Of a stretch of 64,000 nucleotides of DNA, positions 35,630-46,789 are shown in pieces (position 1 is the first letter of the stretch; the number at the start of each line of letters is the position of its first letter). The DNA lies in assembly GCF_028554725.1 (NCBI RefSeq), contig NC_071667.1, positions 16,661,501 through 16,725,500 of the forward strand, read 5' to 3'. The notes below the pieces were generated by a model. The model saw only the letters and a list, made by a program, of their open reading frames with translations, made no database searches and was not told the DNA's origin. Source of the stretch: Zeugodacus cucurbitae. Taxonomy: Eukaryota; Arthropoda; Insecta; Diptera; Tephritidae. Made by a program: the position numbers and the translations under genes.

Positions 35630-38600
35630 TGTATGTATGTGATTGGCGTTGCAACCGTTTAGCCGGTTATAGCCGAATCGACGATAGTGCGCCACCTGTC
35701 TCTCTCCTTCGCAGTTCGGCGCCAGTTGGAGATCCCAAGTGTAACCAGGTCGCTCTCCACCTGGTCCCTCCAACGGAGTGGAGGCCTTCCCCTTCCTCGG
35801 CTTCCTCCGGCGGGTACTGCATCGAACACTTTCAGGGCTGGAGTGTTTTCGTCCATTCGGACAACATGACCTAGCCAGCGTAGCCGCTGTCTTTTTATTC
35901 GCTGAACTATGTCAATGTCGTCGTATAACTCGTACAGCTCATCGTTCCATCGTCTGCGGTATTCGCCGTTGCCAATGTTCTGAGGACCATAAATCTTGCG
36001 CAAAATTTTCCTCTCGAAAACTCCTAGTGTCGTCTCATCTGATGTTGACATCGTCCAAGCTTCTGCACCGTAAAGCAGGACGGGAATGATAAGCGACTTG
36101 TAGAGCTTGATTTTGGTTCGTCGAGAGAGGACTTTACTGTTCAATTGCCTACTCAGTCCAAAGTAGCACCTGTTGGCAAGAGTTATTCTGCGCTGGATTT
36201 CGAGGCTGACATTGTTCGTGTTGTTGATGCTGGTTCCCAGGTATACGAAATTATCTACGACCTCGAAGTTATGACTGTCAACAGTGACGTGGGAGCCAAG
36301 ACGCGAATGCGCCGACTGTTTGTTTGATGACAGGAGATATTTCGTCTTGTCCTCATTCACCTCCAGACCCATTCGCTTCGCCTCCTTATCCATGCGGGAA
36401 AAAGCAGAACAAACGGCGCGGTTGTTGCTTCCGATGATATCAATATCATCGGCGTACGCCAGGAGCTGTACACTCTTGTAGAAGATTGTACCTTCTCGGT
36501 TTAGCTCTGCAGCTCTTATAATTTTTTCCAGCATCAGGTTAAAGAAGTCGCACGAGAGTGAGTCACCTTGTCTGAAACCTCGTTTGGTATCGAACGGCTC
36601 GGAGAGGTCCTTCCCAATCATGACGGAGCTTTTGGTGTTGCTCAACGTCAATTTACACAGCCGTATTAGTTTTGCGGGGATACCAAATTCAGACATCGCG
36701 GCGTAAAGGCAACTCCTTTTCGTGCTGTCGAAAGCAGCTTTAAAATCGACAAAAAGGTGGTGTGTGTCGATCCTCTTTTCTCGGGTCTTTTCCAAGATTT
36801 GGCGCATGGTGAATATCTGGTCAGTTGTCGATTTTCCAGGTCTAAAGCCACACTGATAAGGTCCAATCAGTTTGTTGACGGTGGGCTTTAGTCTTTCACA
36901 CAGTACGCTCGATAGAACCTTGTATGCGATATTTAGAAGGCTGATCCCACGGTAATTGGCGCAGATTGTGGGATCTCCCTTTTTATGGATTGGGCAGAGC
37001 ACACTGAGATTCCAATCGTCAGGCATGCTTTCTTCCGACCATATTCTGCAAAGAAGCTGATGCATGCACCTTATCAGTTCTTCGCCGCCGTATTTGAATA
37101 GTTCTGCCGGTAATCTATCGGCCCCCGCTGCTTTGTTGTTCTTCAAGCGGGTAATTGCTATTCGAATTTCTTCATGGTCGGGTAATGGAACATCTGTTCC
37201 ATCGTCATCGATTGGGGGATCGGGTTCGCCATCTCCTGGTGTTGTACTCTCACTGCCATTCAGCAGGTCGGAGAAGTGTTCCCTCCATAATCCCAGTATG
37301 CCCTGGACATCGGTTACCAGATTACCACCTTGGTCTCTACATGAGGATGCTCCGGTCTTGAAACCTTCGTTAAGTCGCTTCATTTTTTCATAAAATTTTC
37401 GAGCATTCCCTCTGTCTGCCAGCTTCTCAAGCTCTTCGTACTCACGCATTTCGGCCTCTTTCTTTTTTTGTCTGCAAATGCGTCTCGCTTCCCTCTTCAG
37501 CTCTCGGTATCTATCCCATCCCGCACGTGTTGTGGTCGTTTGCAATGTTGCGAGGTAGGCAGTCTGTTTTCTCTCCGCTGCGAGACGGCACTCCTCATCG
37601 TACCAGCTTGTTTTTTGTCGTTGCCGAAAACCAATTGTTTCGACTGCAGCGGTACGCAGTGAGTTTGAGATGCCGTTCCACAGTTCCCTTATACCGAGAT
37701 GCTGATGAGTGCTTTCAGAGAGCAGGAGTGCAAGTCGAGTAGAGTATTTCGTGGCTGTCTGTTGCGATTGCAGCTTTTCGACGTCGAACCTTCCTTGTGT
37801 TTGTTGACGGGCATTCTTTGCTGCACAGAGGCGGGTGCGTATCTTCGCTGCGACCAGATAATGGTCCGAGTCTATATTTGGTCCTCGGAGCGTACGCACG
37901 TCTAAAACACAGGAGACATGTCTTCCGTCTATCACAACGTGATCGATTTGGTTCCGCGTGTTTCGATCAGGAGACAGCCAAGTAGCTTGATGTATTTTCT
38001 TATGCTGGAATCTGGTACTACAGACGACCATATTTCGGGCCCCAGCGAAGTCGATCAGCCTCAGGCCGTTTGGCGATGTTTCGTCATGGAGGCTGAATTT
38101 TCCGACTGTTGTGCCAAAGACACCTTCTTTACCCACCCTAGCGTTAAAATCACCAAGCACGACTTTTACATCGTGGCGGGGGCAGCGCTCATAGGTGCGT
38201 TCTAGGCGCTCATAGAAAGCATCTTTGGTCACATCGTCCTTCTCTTCCGTTGGGGCGTGGGCGCAAATCAGCGATAGGTTGAAGAACCTCGCTTTGATGC
38301 GGATTGTGGCTAGACGTTCATCCACCGGGGTGAATGCCAGGACTCTGCGACGGAGTCTCTCTCCCACCACAAATCCAACACCAAATTTGCGCTCCTTTAT
38401 ATGGCCGCTGTAGTAGATGTCACAAGGACCCACCTTCTTCCGTCCTTGTCCCGTCCATCGCACTTCTTGGATGGCGGTGATGTCAGCCTTAAGTCGTATG
38501 AGGACATCAACCAGCTGGGCAGAGGTACCTTCCCAATTAAGGGTCCGGACATTCCAGGTGCATGCCCTTATATCATTATCCTTAAAACGTTTGCAGGGGT

Positions 38601-38895
38601 CGTCATCAAAAGGGGGGTGTCTCATCCGAGGCTTTCGTAGATTTTTCATTGGGGGGTGTTTTTATGTGGTGGGTCCCAAACCCTACGCACAACCGCATAA
38701 GCGGGCTTCGCCTTCTCACTTTAGCTCGCCTTCAAACGGATGTCTGTTGGCTACCCAGAGGATACTTGGTCTAAAACCGGAAGTCGTGAGCTGCTTGAAC
38801 CATGTGGAGAAGAATCGTTTCTGGCCACTCCCAAGTGAGTGACAATCAAAAACTTTCCTCACTTGCGTGAACTTCTACACATGATCCCATCCTCC
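35630..38895 (-). mobile_element. Full-length RTE-like non-LTR retrotransposon (copy d)
   Basis: About 3.27 kb. Read on the minus strand, it begins GGAGGATGGGATCATG at 38895, has a leader of about 246 bp containing the hairpin CCGCTTATGCGG near 38700, one long ORF (38649-35659), a short 3' end with the hairpin AACCGGCTAAACGGTT near 35663, and an (ACAT)n tail. It is bracketed by a perfect 13-bp target duplication. A single ORF with AP-type endonuclease plus reverse transcriptase, a very short 3'UTR and a microsatellite tail fit the RTE clade (known features). Such proteins are often annotated as craniofacial development protein 2-like in insect genomes. By structure this is the only potentially autonomous copy in the window. 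Confidence 0.93.
35659..38649 (-). CDS. Endonuclease/reverse transcriptase of RTE-like element, intact
   Basis: 996 residues, no stops. The N-terminal AP-endonuclease domain shows Asn33 (TWNVRTL), Glu62 (IQEVRW), Tyr146 region, Asp167/Asn169 (GDFNARVG), Asp236 (NQIDHV) and SDH at 261-263. A basic, Glu-rich linker follows (RELKREARRICRQKKKEAE). The reverse transcriptase has NYRGISLLN, CGFRPGKSTTDQIF, Asp635 in FVDFKAAFD, GFRQGDSLS, and the YADD box at 732-735. The C-terminal part has WLGHVVRMDE and GGSRGRGRPPLRW, possibly nucleic-acid binding. The endonuclease nicks target DNA and the reverse transcriptase copies the element RNA there (family knowledge). The first Met of the frame is used; a downstream Met9 is possible. 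Its Glu codon at 36015-36013 is a TAG stop in copies a, b and c. Confidence 0.93.
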   Translation of the reverse strand: MKNLRKPRMRHPPFDDDPCKRFKDNDIRACTWNVRTLNWEGTSAQLVDVLIRLKADITAIQEVRWTGQGRKKVGPCDIYYSGHIKERKFGVGFVVGERLRRRVLAFTPVDERLATIRIKARFFNLSLICAHAPTEEKDDVTKDAFYERLERTYERCPRHDVKVVLGDFNARVGKEGVFGTTVGKFSLHDETSPNGLRLIDFAGARNMVVCSTRFQHKKIHQATWLSPDRNTRNQIDHVVIDGRHVSCVLDVRTLRGPNIDSDHYLVAAKIRTRLCAAKNARQQTQGRFDVEKLQSQQTATKYSTRLALLLSESTHQHLGIRELWNGISNSLRTAAVETIGFRQRQKTSWYDEECRLAAERKQTAYLATLQTTTTRAGWDRYRELKREARRICRQKKKEAEMREYEELEKLADRGNARKFYEKMKRLNEGFKTGASSCRDQGGNLVTDVQGILGLWREHFSDLLNGSESTTPGDGEPDPPIDDDGTDVPLPDHEEIRIAITRLKNNKAAGADRLPAELFKYGGEELIRCMHQLLCRIWSEESMPDDWNLSVLCPIHKKGDPTICANYRGISLLNIAYKVLSSVLCERLKPTVNKLIGPYQCGFRPGKSTTDQIFTMRQILEKTREKRIDTHHLFVDFKAAFDSTKRSCLYAAMSEFGIPAKLIRLCKLTLSNTKSSVMIGKDLSEPFDTKRGFRQGDSLSCDFFNLMLEKIIRAAELNREGTIFYKSVQLLAYADDIDIIGSNNRAVCSAFSRMDKEAKRMGLEVNEDKTKYLLSSNKQSAHSRLGSHVTVDSHNFEVVDNFVYLGTSINNTNNVSLEIQRRITLANRCYFGLSRQLNSKVLSRRTKIKLYKSLIIPVLLYGAEAWTMSTSDETTLGVFERKILRKIYGPQNIGNGEYRRRWNDELYELYDDIDIVQRIKRQRLRWLGHVVRMDENTPALKVFDAVPAGGSRGRGRPPLRWRDQVESDLVTLGISNWRRTAKERDRWRTIVDSAITG

Positions 38896-38908
38896 TGCAG
38901 ATTAATTA
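38896..38908 (+). repeat. Target-site duplication, right copy
   Basis: TGCAGATTAATTA, identical to 35617-35629. Confidence 0.85.
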
Positions 38909-41825
38909 AGTCAATTAAATTATTTATATAACTTAGTAATTTTTAATCAACAAATTTAATAAATTATACATTTCTTCTCATTATAGGTAAGCTGGCAGTG
39001 ACTTTTTGAATTAAAATTAAATAAATTCTCTTGGAAAAACACTTGTAAGTTTTCAGAAAAAATAATAAATTAATTTACTAATTAATTTAATAAGTAATAA
39101 AACAATATCGATTGGCAAACTTGGTGAATAAAATTCAATTTCTATGAAAATCATATAAATATACTAACATAACACACACTGGTATCGGCATCTGCATAAT
39201 ATATTAAATTAATTAAATTGATGCATTACTTTAGAGACATATACATATATGTATGGATGTGCGTGCAGTTGTGTATTCACGCGCACAATTCAAACTTAAT
39301 CACATGTAAATTTATACAAATACAAATCGCCTCTTAATGTAGTAAATATGTAAATATCTGCATGTGCATGTTTGTAGCCACATAACAATGTATGCAAATT
39401 ACGGTAAACAATTCACCCAGAAAGCCAACCCAACCCCGAAGTAATTCAAATGCATAGAACCACACCTGCCTGTGGAAACAACAACAGCATACACACACAT
39501 ATTTATGTATGTAGTTGTACAAGCATTTATGGTTAGTATCTCAGCCATATGCAAATATGCTCATTTGTAGTTAGATTTCAAGCTTCAGCTGCAGCCTGCT
39601 TTGCAACAACAATAGCAAAAGCATCAGCATCTCGAATTCAAGTAAGTGTTGCTGTTTGTCGTTTGTTTTTATTATTATTTTTTCTAGTTTTTCTTTGTAT
39701 AAGTTTGTAACTTTTTTTTAATTCATTGTTTGCTGTTGTTGTTACTTAAGTAAAAATTGTACTTAACTGTAAAAATAATTCTACTATTTAAATACATATT
39801 ACAGTAATAAAATTAGATTTTAAATACTTTTCCATAATATCTGCAGAAAAATCCTATCCACTCTGTATTCTCGTTTGTTAACAATCGTCTTCAATAAGCT
39901 TCTAACAATTCCAAGAAGTTGCTAGTATTGTTCATATTTTTTTCTTACAAATCTACACGAGCTTGTCGATCGCAGAATTTTATTTATAACCCTTCCACGA
40001 GCTGTTTAAAAATATCTTTGAAATCGATGTAAAGTACTGGGGTCAGTAACAAGGCTTAGGCGTTTGTTAAGTTACAGTCTCAAACGTAATAGATTCATAT
40101 ACTTGAGCTTTGAGCTCAAACAAATTATACCCAACGCTCCTGAATAATCCTTTCCAATCCGAAGATACATATTGTTTCTACCATGTTCGGCCTAAGATTT
40201 TCTTTAAAGCTCTCTCAGGAACACTGTCATCAGGCAGTGCCTTCTGCAGTAGAAGTTCTACAAAACCAGAATTTTCTAGCTAAACTGACATATTTGCGGC
40301 TCAAGTAGAGTTCTTAGCGTTGTTGCGAATGTATTGTAACTATCTTTTGAAATTCTTCTCAAAACCAATAATATGGTCTCCATACCAGTTATCAAAACAG
40401 AAAAGTTTCAGACATATCGCTTATATGATCGGATTCTCTGGTGCTCTGGTGCATTAAATACATTAGATTTTCGATCAATCATTTGATTCCAAATGTATCT
40501 GGATCTTGCTCTGGTCTATGTGTTAACATAATATGACTTCGAGAACATCAGAGAGACCGTTGAGAAGCAATTCGTACTAATATATATATCCCACAGAAGA
40601 TGGGAAAGGTCTAAAAGAGCTTGATCTCGCATAATTGTGATCTTCTTGTTTTCTGTTTCTAAAGTACAGTAGTTACCACAAATGTATTTCACTGAGAATT
40701 TTAATGAAACATATACGTCCCATCACGACCAAAAATCATAATAGTGTTAGCTGACCATGTACTAAATTTTTCGAACATTTGAAAGCAGGTTCCTTTAAAA
40801 TTTTTATTCTGTATACATATATACTTATATATGTATATGTATGTTGTTATTGCCATATATCCTTCCTGTCTCCTCAAGCTCTGCATTTACCACAGCGGCT
40901 GTCTCCAGCCTAAAGTCCAGCTACAGCACAGGAAATTAAAAATTTTACATTCTAAGCTTTTGTTGTCATTGCCATAACTGTGCATTGTTTCTACGCTTAT
41001 TGTTGTTCTTTTAATCACAAGCTGGCATTGTCATACAAGTTTTTCTTTGGTTTTTTTATTGGTTTTTGTGTGCTCAACGCTTGACAATTTGCCAAAAATT
41101 CATTTCCTGCCTCCACTTGTTTATATATACATATGTATAGGCCGTTATATGTTGTTATGAGAGTTTAAGCTTTAACAACAACAACAAATTACAACATTTT
41201 AATTACAGGCTATACTTATTTATATAAAATTGGCTGTCGACCAAATATTGTCACAAAAATACGGTTGAACAGTTAATTGAAAATACAGTTAACAGCTGTA
41301 AAATTTTATGAAAAATTAAATATTAAGTAAATGTATGTTAGCTTGATTAGTTTACTATGATTTATTAATGCAAATAGAGACTAACATATTTATAACTCGA
41401 TATCCTTCATTTCACTTAAGTATGCACATAAGTGCATTTGTACGCTCTGGTAAATATCAATAAATACCGTAAGTAATTCACATGTCCATCACAAATGCGT
41501 ATTTGCATATTTTTGGTATTTTATATTCCCAAAGTGCTGACCAAAATTTGCATTGACAAAGGCCTAAAATCATCATCAGCAAATACATATATATTTCTCA
41601 TTGAAGCAGATCCACTCATTCGATTACTTTGCCAAATTAACAGGTAACATTGGAGAGTTTCAGTGTATGGCAAGAGGCAATGCATTTGCGAAAGATATTC
41701 TTAGTTATACCTACATATATAGTCGTAAATGTTGTTCTGAATAACGGTAGAATTCATTATTCATTATTTTTATTGCTTGGTAGTCATCCCTGCAATTGAG
41801 TGCGCGCTTGTCTTAAATGTTACGC
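38909..41825. other. AT-rich gene-free stretch
   Basis: Includes TTAATT-rich sequence continuing from the left flank of copy d and a CAACAA/CAGCAT block near 39590-39640 followed by a donor-like CAA|GTAAGTG at 39643, which could end an untranslated exon but has no strong acceptor. Microsatellites TATACATATAT near 40815. No coding exon supported. Confidence 0.4.
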
Positions 41826-42330
41826 ATTTATTTTTTCAAAGATTATCTCTTTCAAATGTTGGCCACGTCTAAGTCTCAGATGGTCGTCATTGACGGTTAC
41901 GTTCTCACCGGCATAATTTTTGAAGAAGTACGGACCGCTTGATTCCACCGGCCCGCAGATCACACGAAAACGTAGTTTTTTCTGGATGAAATGTCAGTTC
42001 TTGAATCTCTTCAGGTTGCTCTTCATCCCAAATACGACAATTTTGCTTGTTTACATACCCATTGGACCAAAATGGACCACATCGCTGAACAGAATTTGGC
42101 TCGAAAATGTCGGATCTTCTTGGAACTTTTCAAGAGCCCATAGAGAGGAGCTAGTACCGCATAGGAAGGTCGAGCGTTTTCTATTCTTGCACATGTTGTA
42201 TTTTATATGCTTTAAATTTAGGATCTCGACGAAAAATGTGCCAAGTCGTTCCATACGTAAGACCGAGTTGCTGCGAACGGCGTCGAATCGACTCGCCACG
42301 GTATTCGTGTACACTCGCAGCTTCCGCTGC
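41826..42330 (-). pseudogene. Decayed mariner-type transposase, copy 3
   Basis: Shares CAAAGATTATCTCTTTCAAA at its left end with copy 2. Minus-strand fragments include VRSNSVLRMERLGTFFVEIL (a frame-shifted segment), ALEKFQEDPTFSSQILFSDV and, in another frame, KQNCRIWDEEQPEEIQ near 42040. The catalytic block reads FSDVVHF rather than FSDEAHF. The Asp is kept but the conserved Glu-Ala is lost, and frames are broken. Strongly internally deleted; non-functional. Confidence 0.75.
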
Positions 42331-44052
42331 TATATTTTATACTCACGCTTGATCTATCAAAAAAAGGCTATTGAAAAAAGTACTTGGATCACTTGATATA
42401 ACAAGATCGATTCCATCCGATGCATAGATGCTATCTTTCACTTTGTCTCGCGAAAGCCAGATTTAACATTTATCAAGTTTCTATTAAATACCGGAATCAG
42501 GTATAGCATTAACTAGAAAACGTGTATATAAGTTCCTTGATTTTGACTCCATTGAAGTGTTATTTACATACTCAAAGTTTCACCTCAAACCCACTTTCCG
42601 ACATGCTTCATGCTCTCAGCCGCGGTCCACTATATATTTTCAGCTGCACCTCATTTATATTTAAATTTTATTATATTATTATTATATTCATTAATTGACA
42701 GCAAAAAAGACAAAGATAAATGTTTATGCTTATTAAACACATAAATATTTATTCAAATATAAACAAGACATGCAAACGATTAAATATTTATTTATCATTT
42801 ATTGTTTTCGCGATATTTACATGCTTGCGGTTATAGTAACATACACATTACTGGTAATTGTACGTGTGTAAGCTTTTAATTAGTAGGTAATATTTTAATA
42901 TTTTTTTTTCACATACATAATTTTATTAGCTACAAACATGAATTGAAAGCAAACCTCACCGTAAAGCAATTTATAAAAAAAATGAAAATTGTTGAAAATG
43001 TATTAAATTGTTGCGCATACGCCCCGCCGAACATATAATTTATCATATGAATACTACAAAATATATATATCTTTGTGGAATTTTTGTTATTGCTGTTGGT
43101 AACTAGTGACCACTCACATTTTACACAAAATATGTATATGTGTATGTAATAATGAAAACTTTACGCAATTTGCTGTTGTGTGTTTGCAACTAAGTTTTAA
43201 TTCATATACATTTAGGGAACTTCATAGCCTGCATGGTTTGTTCTATTGTGCTTTCACACCGAGTTCAGTTTTATTGTTTGCTAATTTGTTGTTGTTGTTA
43301 TTGTTGTTTTTTTAATTGTTATTTATTACATTATTTTAATATATTTTAGCGTGAATTTATTTATTTATTACATATTTGTTATTGGTGTTTGTGCACATAA
43401 CTGCTTTTTGGTGGATGTTGTTGTTATTATTGTCTAGAAAATGTGTTAATAATAACCAGAAATTGTAGGAAATCTGAACAGCTAAAATTTATGTCTACAA
43501 TTAAATATTATTTTAATTTTTTATATGATTTAAATTGAGTTTAATATGCATAAATTATCACTTCACATAAAACAAAAACATCATAAAGGTAGATTATAGG
43601 GTAAATATTATTAAATAGTTATTATGAAAAATAAATATGTTTTTTAATTATAATAACGGTAAATACTTGGCAAGGTTGTATAAACATATAATTAATATAC
43701 CTACATACAATATCAGAATAAATTTTCAAAATTCATTAGTCAAAAAGGAATATATGGAGCTGGAAAAAGGCTTACTGTATATACATATTTGCGGAATAAG
43801 AGTGGCGACCTGTTGGAAATTTTCAAATTACCTAAGTTGTTTAAATAAAATATAACATAGCAATTTGAGTATCTAAAAAACTCTCGAAATGGCTTGCATT
43901 ACACATTTGTTTGAGTAGGGTTGCCACCTGTTTGAATATAGAATTAAGAAAAATAAATTGATAATGATTTTCAACTAAAGGTTTTAAAATATGCTTGTTT
44001 ATAAAACTATTTTCGGATGAGGTTGCCAAGAGAAAAAATTTCTAAAATGACA
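42331..44052. other. AT-rich gene-free stretch
   Basis: TTTATT and TTGTTG runs, ORFs at 43106-43315 and 43637-43855 without recognised domains. TATTGAAAAAAGTACTTGG near 42370, shared with the mariner copy at 1.98 kb, suggests the mariner end extends slightly into this region. Confidence 0.4.
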
Positions 44053-44736
44053 TTAAGGCAGTAGTCTGCTTTAGAAGCCGTATAAAAGCGTTTTTTAGCA
44101 ATTTTTTTTTTGAAAGGGAAGGGAATGATTGCGGTAAACGGAATTTTAAGACGATAGTGTAGGGCTTAAAAAACAATATTTATTATTAAAAAAAATTTAA
44201 ATTTATTCAAAGTTGTAAGTATTTTTCTGGAGCGCCTGGAGTCTGCACTTGTAAATCCGTGCCGGCGATGGAGGTCGTGCGATGCATCTGAAACAGTTGA
44301 ACCAAATTTTTTTTTTTAATTTTTATAAGTTTCTTTTCTTTCTGAACTAAAAAAATACCGAAGAAGTTTGAAAAAAAATTCACTTTTTTCTTAAAAAAAT
44401 TGAAATGGCAAAACAAGCAGTTTAAATAATACTATTGTCCAACTTTTATATTTCAAATAGAAAATAATTTTTTTTCGATCGGACATACATATATTCTTTT
44501 TGCTATCGCCGGCACCGTTTTCAGTAACACTTGTGAAAATGAAAACTCGAGAAAACGCGATTTAAAGGTCTGCCTTATGCATTCGCACCTGCTCGACGCT
44601 CGGCCACTAAAACTGCTCTAACTTCGAAAATATGTAGGAAGTTTAAAGACATATTATTGGATAGTTGTGGAAGAGATTTATACAAAAACAAAAAAAATCT
44701 ATTTTTTGAAGCCTGTAAAGTAGACTACTGTCTTAA
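44053..44736. mobile_element. TTAA-flanked piggyBac-like non-autonomous element, second family
   Basis: Bounded by TTAA at 44053-44056 and 44733-44736. The left TIR is GGCAGTAGTCTGCTTTA; the right TIR read on the minus strand is GACAGTAGTCTACTTTA. Similarity extends about 23 bp to AGAAGCC / ACAGGC. The TIR sequence differs from that at 3696, so it is a separate family. Internal sequence is poly-A/T rich with no transposase; the minus ORF 44416-44207 is a lysine-rich chance frame. Confidence 0.75.
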
Positions 44737-44959
44737 ATTATAGGGATTATCACAATTTGGTATAACAATATGGGTGGCAAAAAAAAGTTATTTAAAACCC
44801 CCTTCAGCATGGAATATACTTAAATATAATATTATTATATAATAACTGTAACAAAATATCTTCTCTAGAAACATAAAACCAATCAAAAGCCATAAACCAA
44901 TTAAAAATTGGTCGAATTTAAATAAAAAAAAGACAACAATAACAATTTATTACAACTAA

Positions 44960-45629
44960 TAGCGTTTTTAGTCAGGAGCTAATTGATCAATTTACGGACC
45001 TCTGCTCAGCGTTTAACGCTTAATAAGATCGATTTATCATGCAAAATAAAATCTACATTAACTTTCAATTGAATTTTAATCGACTTCAAAATCAAATGCT
45101 ACTCTGCGACAAAGACGTACGCTATACGTTCTTTGGCTGCGATTGGCTGAATTTTATATAAAAAAAGCTACGATAGATGTCGCTGCTGAAACATATTAAT
45201 CAGCTGATGAAACTTACCAACTTCTTATGAAAAGCAAAAACAAAAATGTATAACAGCTGATCGGTTATGGATCTTTTTTTCAAATTTTGTTTTTTGTTTT
45301 CAGTTTATTTTGAATCAAATTTATTTTCTGTATGTCAAAATGTCGTACAACATATGATTGTGGCAGAAGAGCTTAAAGCTTTCGGTATGTTCAATGCGAT
45401 CCATTGTAGTACATTCCACAACACCACAAAATTGCAATGGTTTCTATAACCGTATTATAGTACGAAACACCATTTGTTTTCAAACAAAATTCGGAACACC
45501 GGTGATACACATATGGTGTCTGAAGCATACTACAATACGTACAACATTTCTGTCTCAGGTATACAAGGCAGAAAGAGTTTATCAATAAAAATTTAAACTG
45601 ATCAATTTATTTGGCTGTCTAAAAACGCT
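44960..45629 (-). mobile_element. MITE family A, copy 3, with internal foreign segment
   Basis: Left end TAGCGTTTTTAGTCAG pairs with right end CTGTCTAAAAACGCT. Family landmarks (AATCAGCTGATGAAACTTACC, ACAGCTGATCGGTTAT) run to about 45268 and resume near 45565 (GGCAGAAAGAG, TTTAAACTGATCAATTTA). The intervening 45269-45565 is absent from other copies and replaces the GAGTAGCCGGCAG segment. Confidence 0.75.
45269..45565. other. Unrelated insert within MITE copy 3
   Basis: About 297 bp with TTTTGTTTTCAG near 45293, an acceptor-like tract, and less AT-rich sequence after 45340. Short frames are open on both strands (45267-45449, 45358-45588 and 45585-45391), but none is recognised. It could be captured host sequence, another insertion, or a gene-conversion patch. 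Confidence 0.4.
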
Positions 45630-46789
45630 CTAAAGTATTCATATTATTCCATTATTGCATATTTAATACTATAGAAAATATGATGAAATTTTTTGATAAA
45701 TTTAAATCGTTGAAAAATGCGAATATGTACATATGTATAAAAACCAAAATTATCCCATGAAATATATTAAAAAAGAATAAAATGAATTTCAGGTGATAAT
45801 AGGTTCAAGGTATTACGTGCTATTACTTGATAAATTTACATTTATTTGATGTAAAATTTCACATTTCAGTAGCTTTTAGGGCACTAATGAAATTTCCATT
45901 TAATTTCACTTAATTTTAATTTATTACAACTTTTATTTGAATTATCCCTCATACATTTTAATAACTCAGATAATGTTGAAACAACACAATAACAAAGTAA
46001 TAAAATTGTAGGTGTATAATGTAATTCAAACTTGTCTTTTTGAAGTCATGCTATAATTCACTAAATGTAATATAAAATAGCAATAATTTCATACACTTAT
46101 TGGAATGGTAGTTTGCGGTTCACTTAACATACTCTCATGTGAATTTACATCAATATATTATATATATACATTTATAACGGCATTTGGCTACATTCTCGAT
46201 AATTTTAACTAAATTTAATTTCTCTTTTACACATTAAATAAATATAAATTCCGAAAAATAACACACATTATAAAATAAAAATTAAATAGCTTTTTGTAAG
46301 CAGAGTATTTTGATACTGGCAAAAGGCAAATATTTGCTTAACAAGTAATTATTTATATTATGGGAATAAGATCTATAAATATGTATGCATATATTCGTAT
46401 AAACACGGTGGGCTAAAAGCATTTTCCGCCTTTAAAAACTTCTTTTTTTTATTATATTATAGATTATTGTAACCAAATTGGGTTCAAATATTTAAGCTTC
46501 TAAGAAGGTGTAAAACGTGTGAAATCGAATTACAACCACGTTCAAACGTTTCAAAAGTATTAAAAATGCGAACCAACTAGCACTAGCACTAGTTTAACTT
46601 TATTCAAATCGCCACTTAGTTAAGCTAATTAAGACGTTAATAGTCTCATCCGGGTTGCTGTTCAAACTTTCTCAATTAGCTAAAGCAATTAGTGATGGCT
46701 AAAGTAAACTTCGAATTAGACTTCGTTCTTTACTTGAGCACTCTTTACAAATTTATGTGAAATTTTTTACAATAATTTATGATTAATTG
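45630..46789. other. AT-rich gene-free stretch
   Basis: Very AT-rich, with a GCACTAGCACTAG run near 46580. No gene. Confidence 0.45.
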
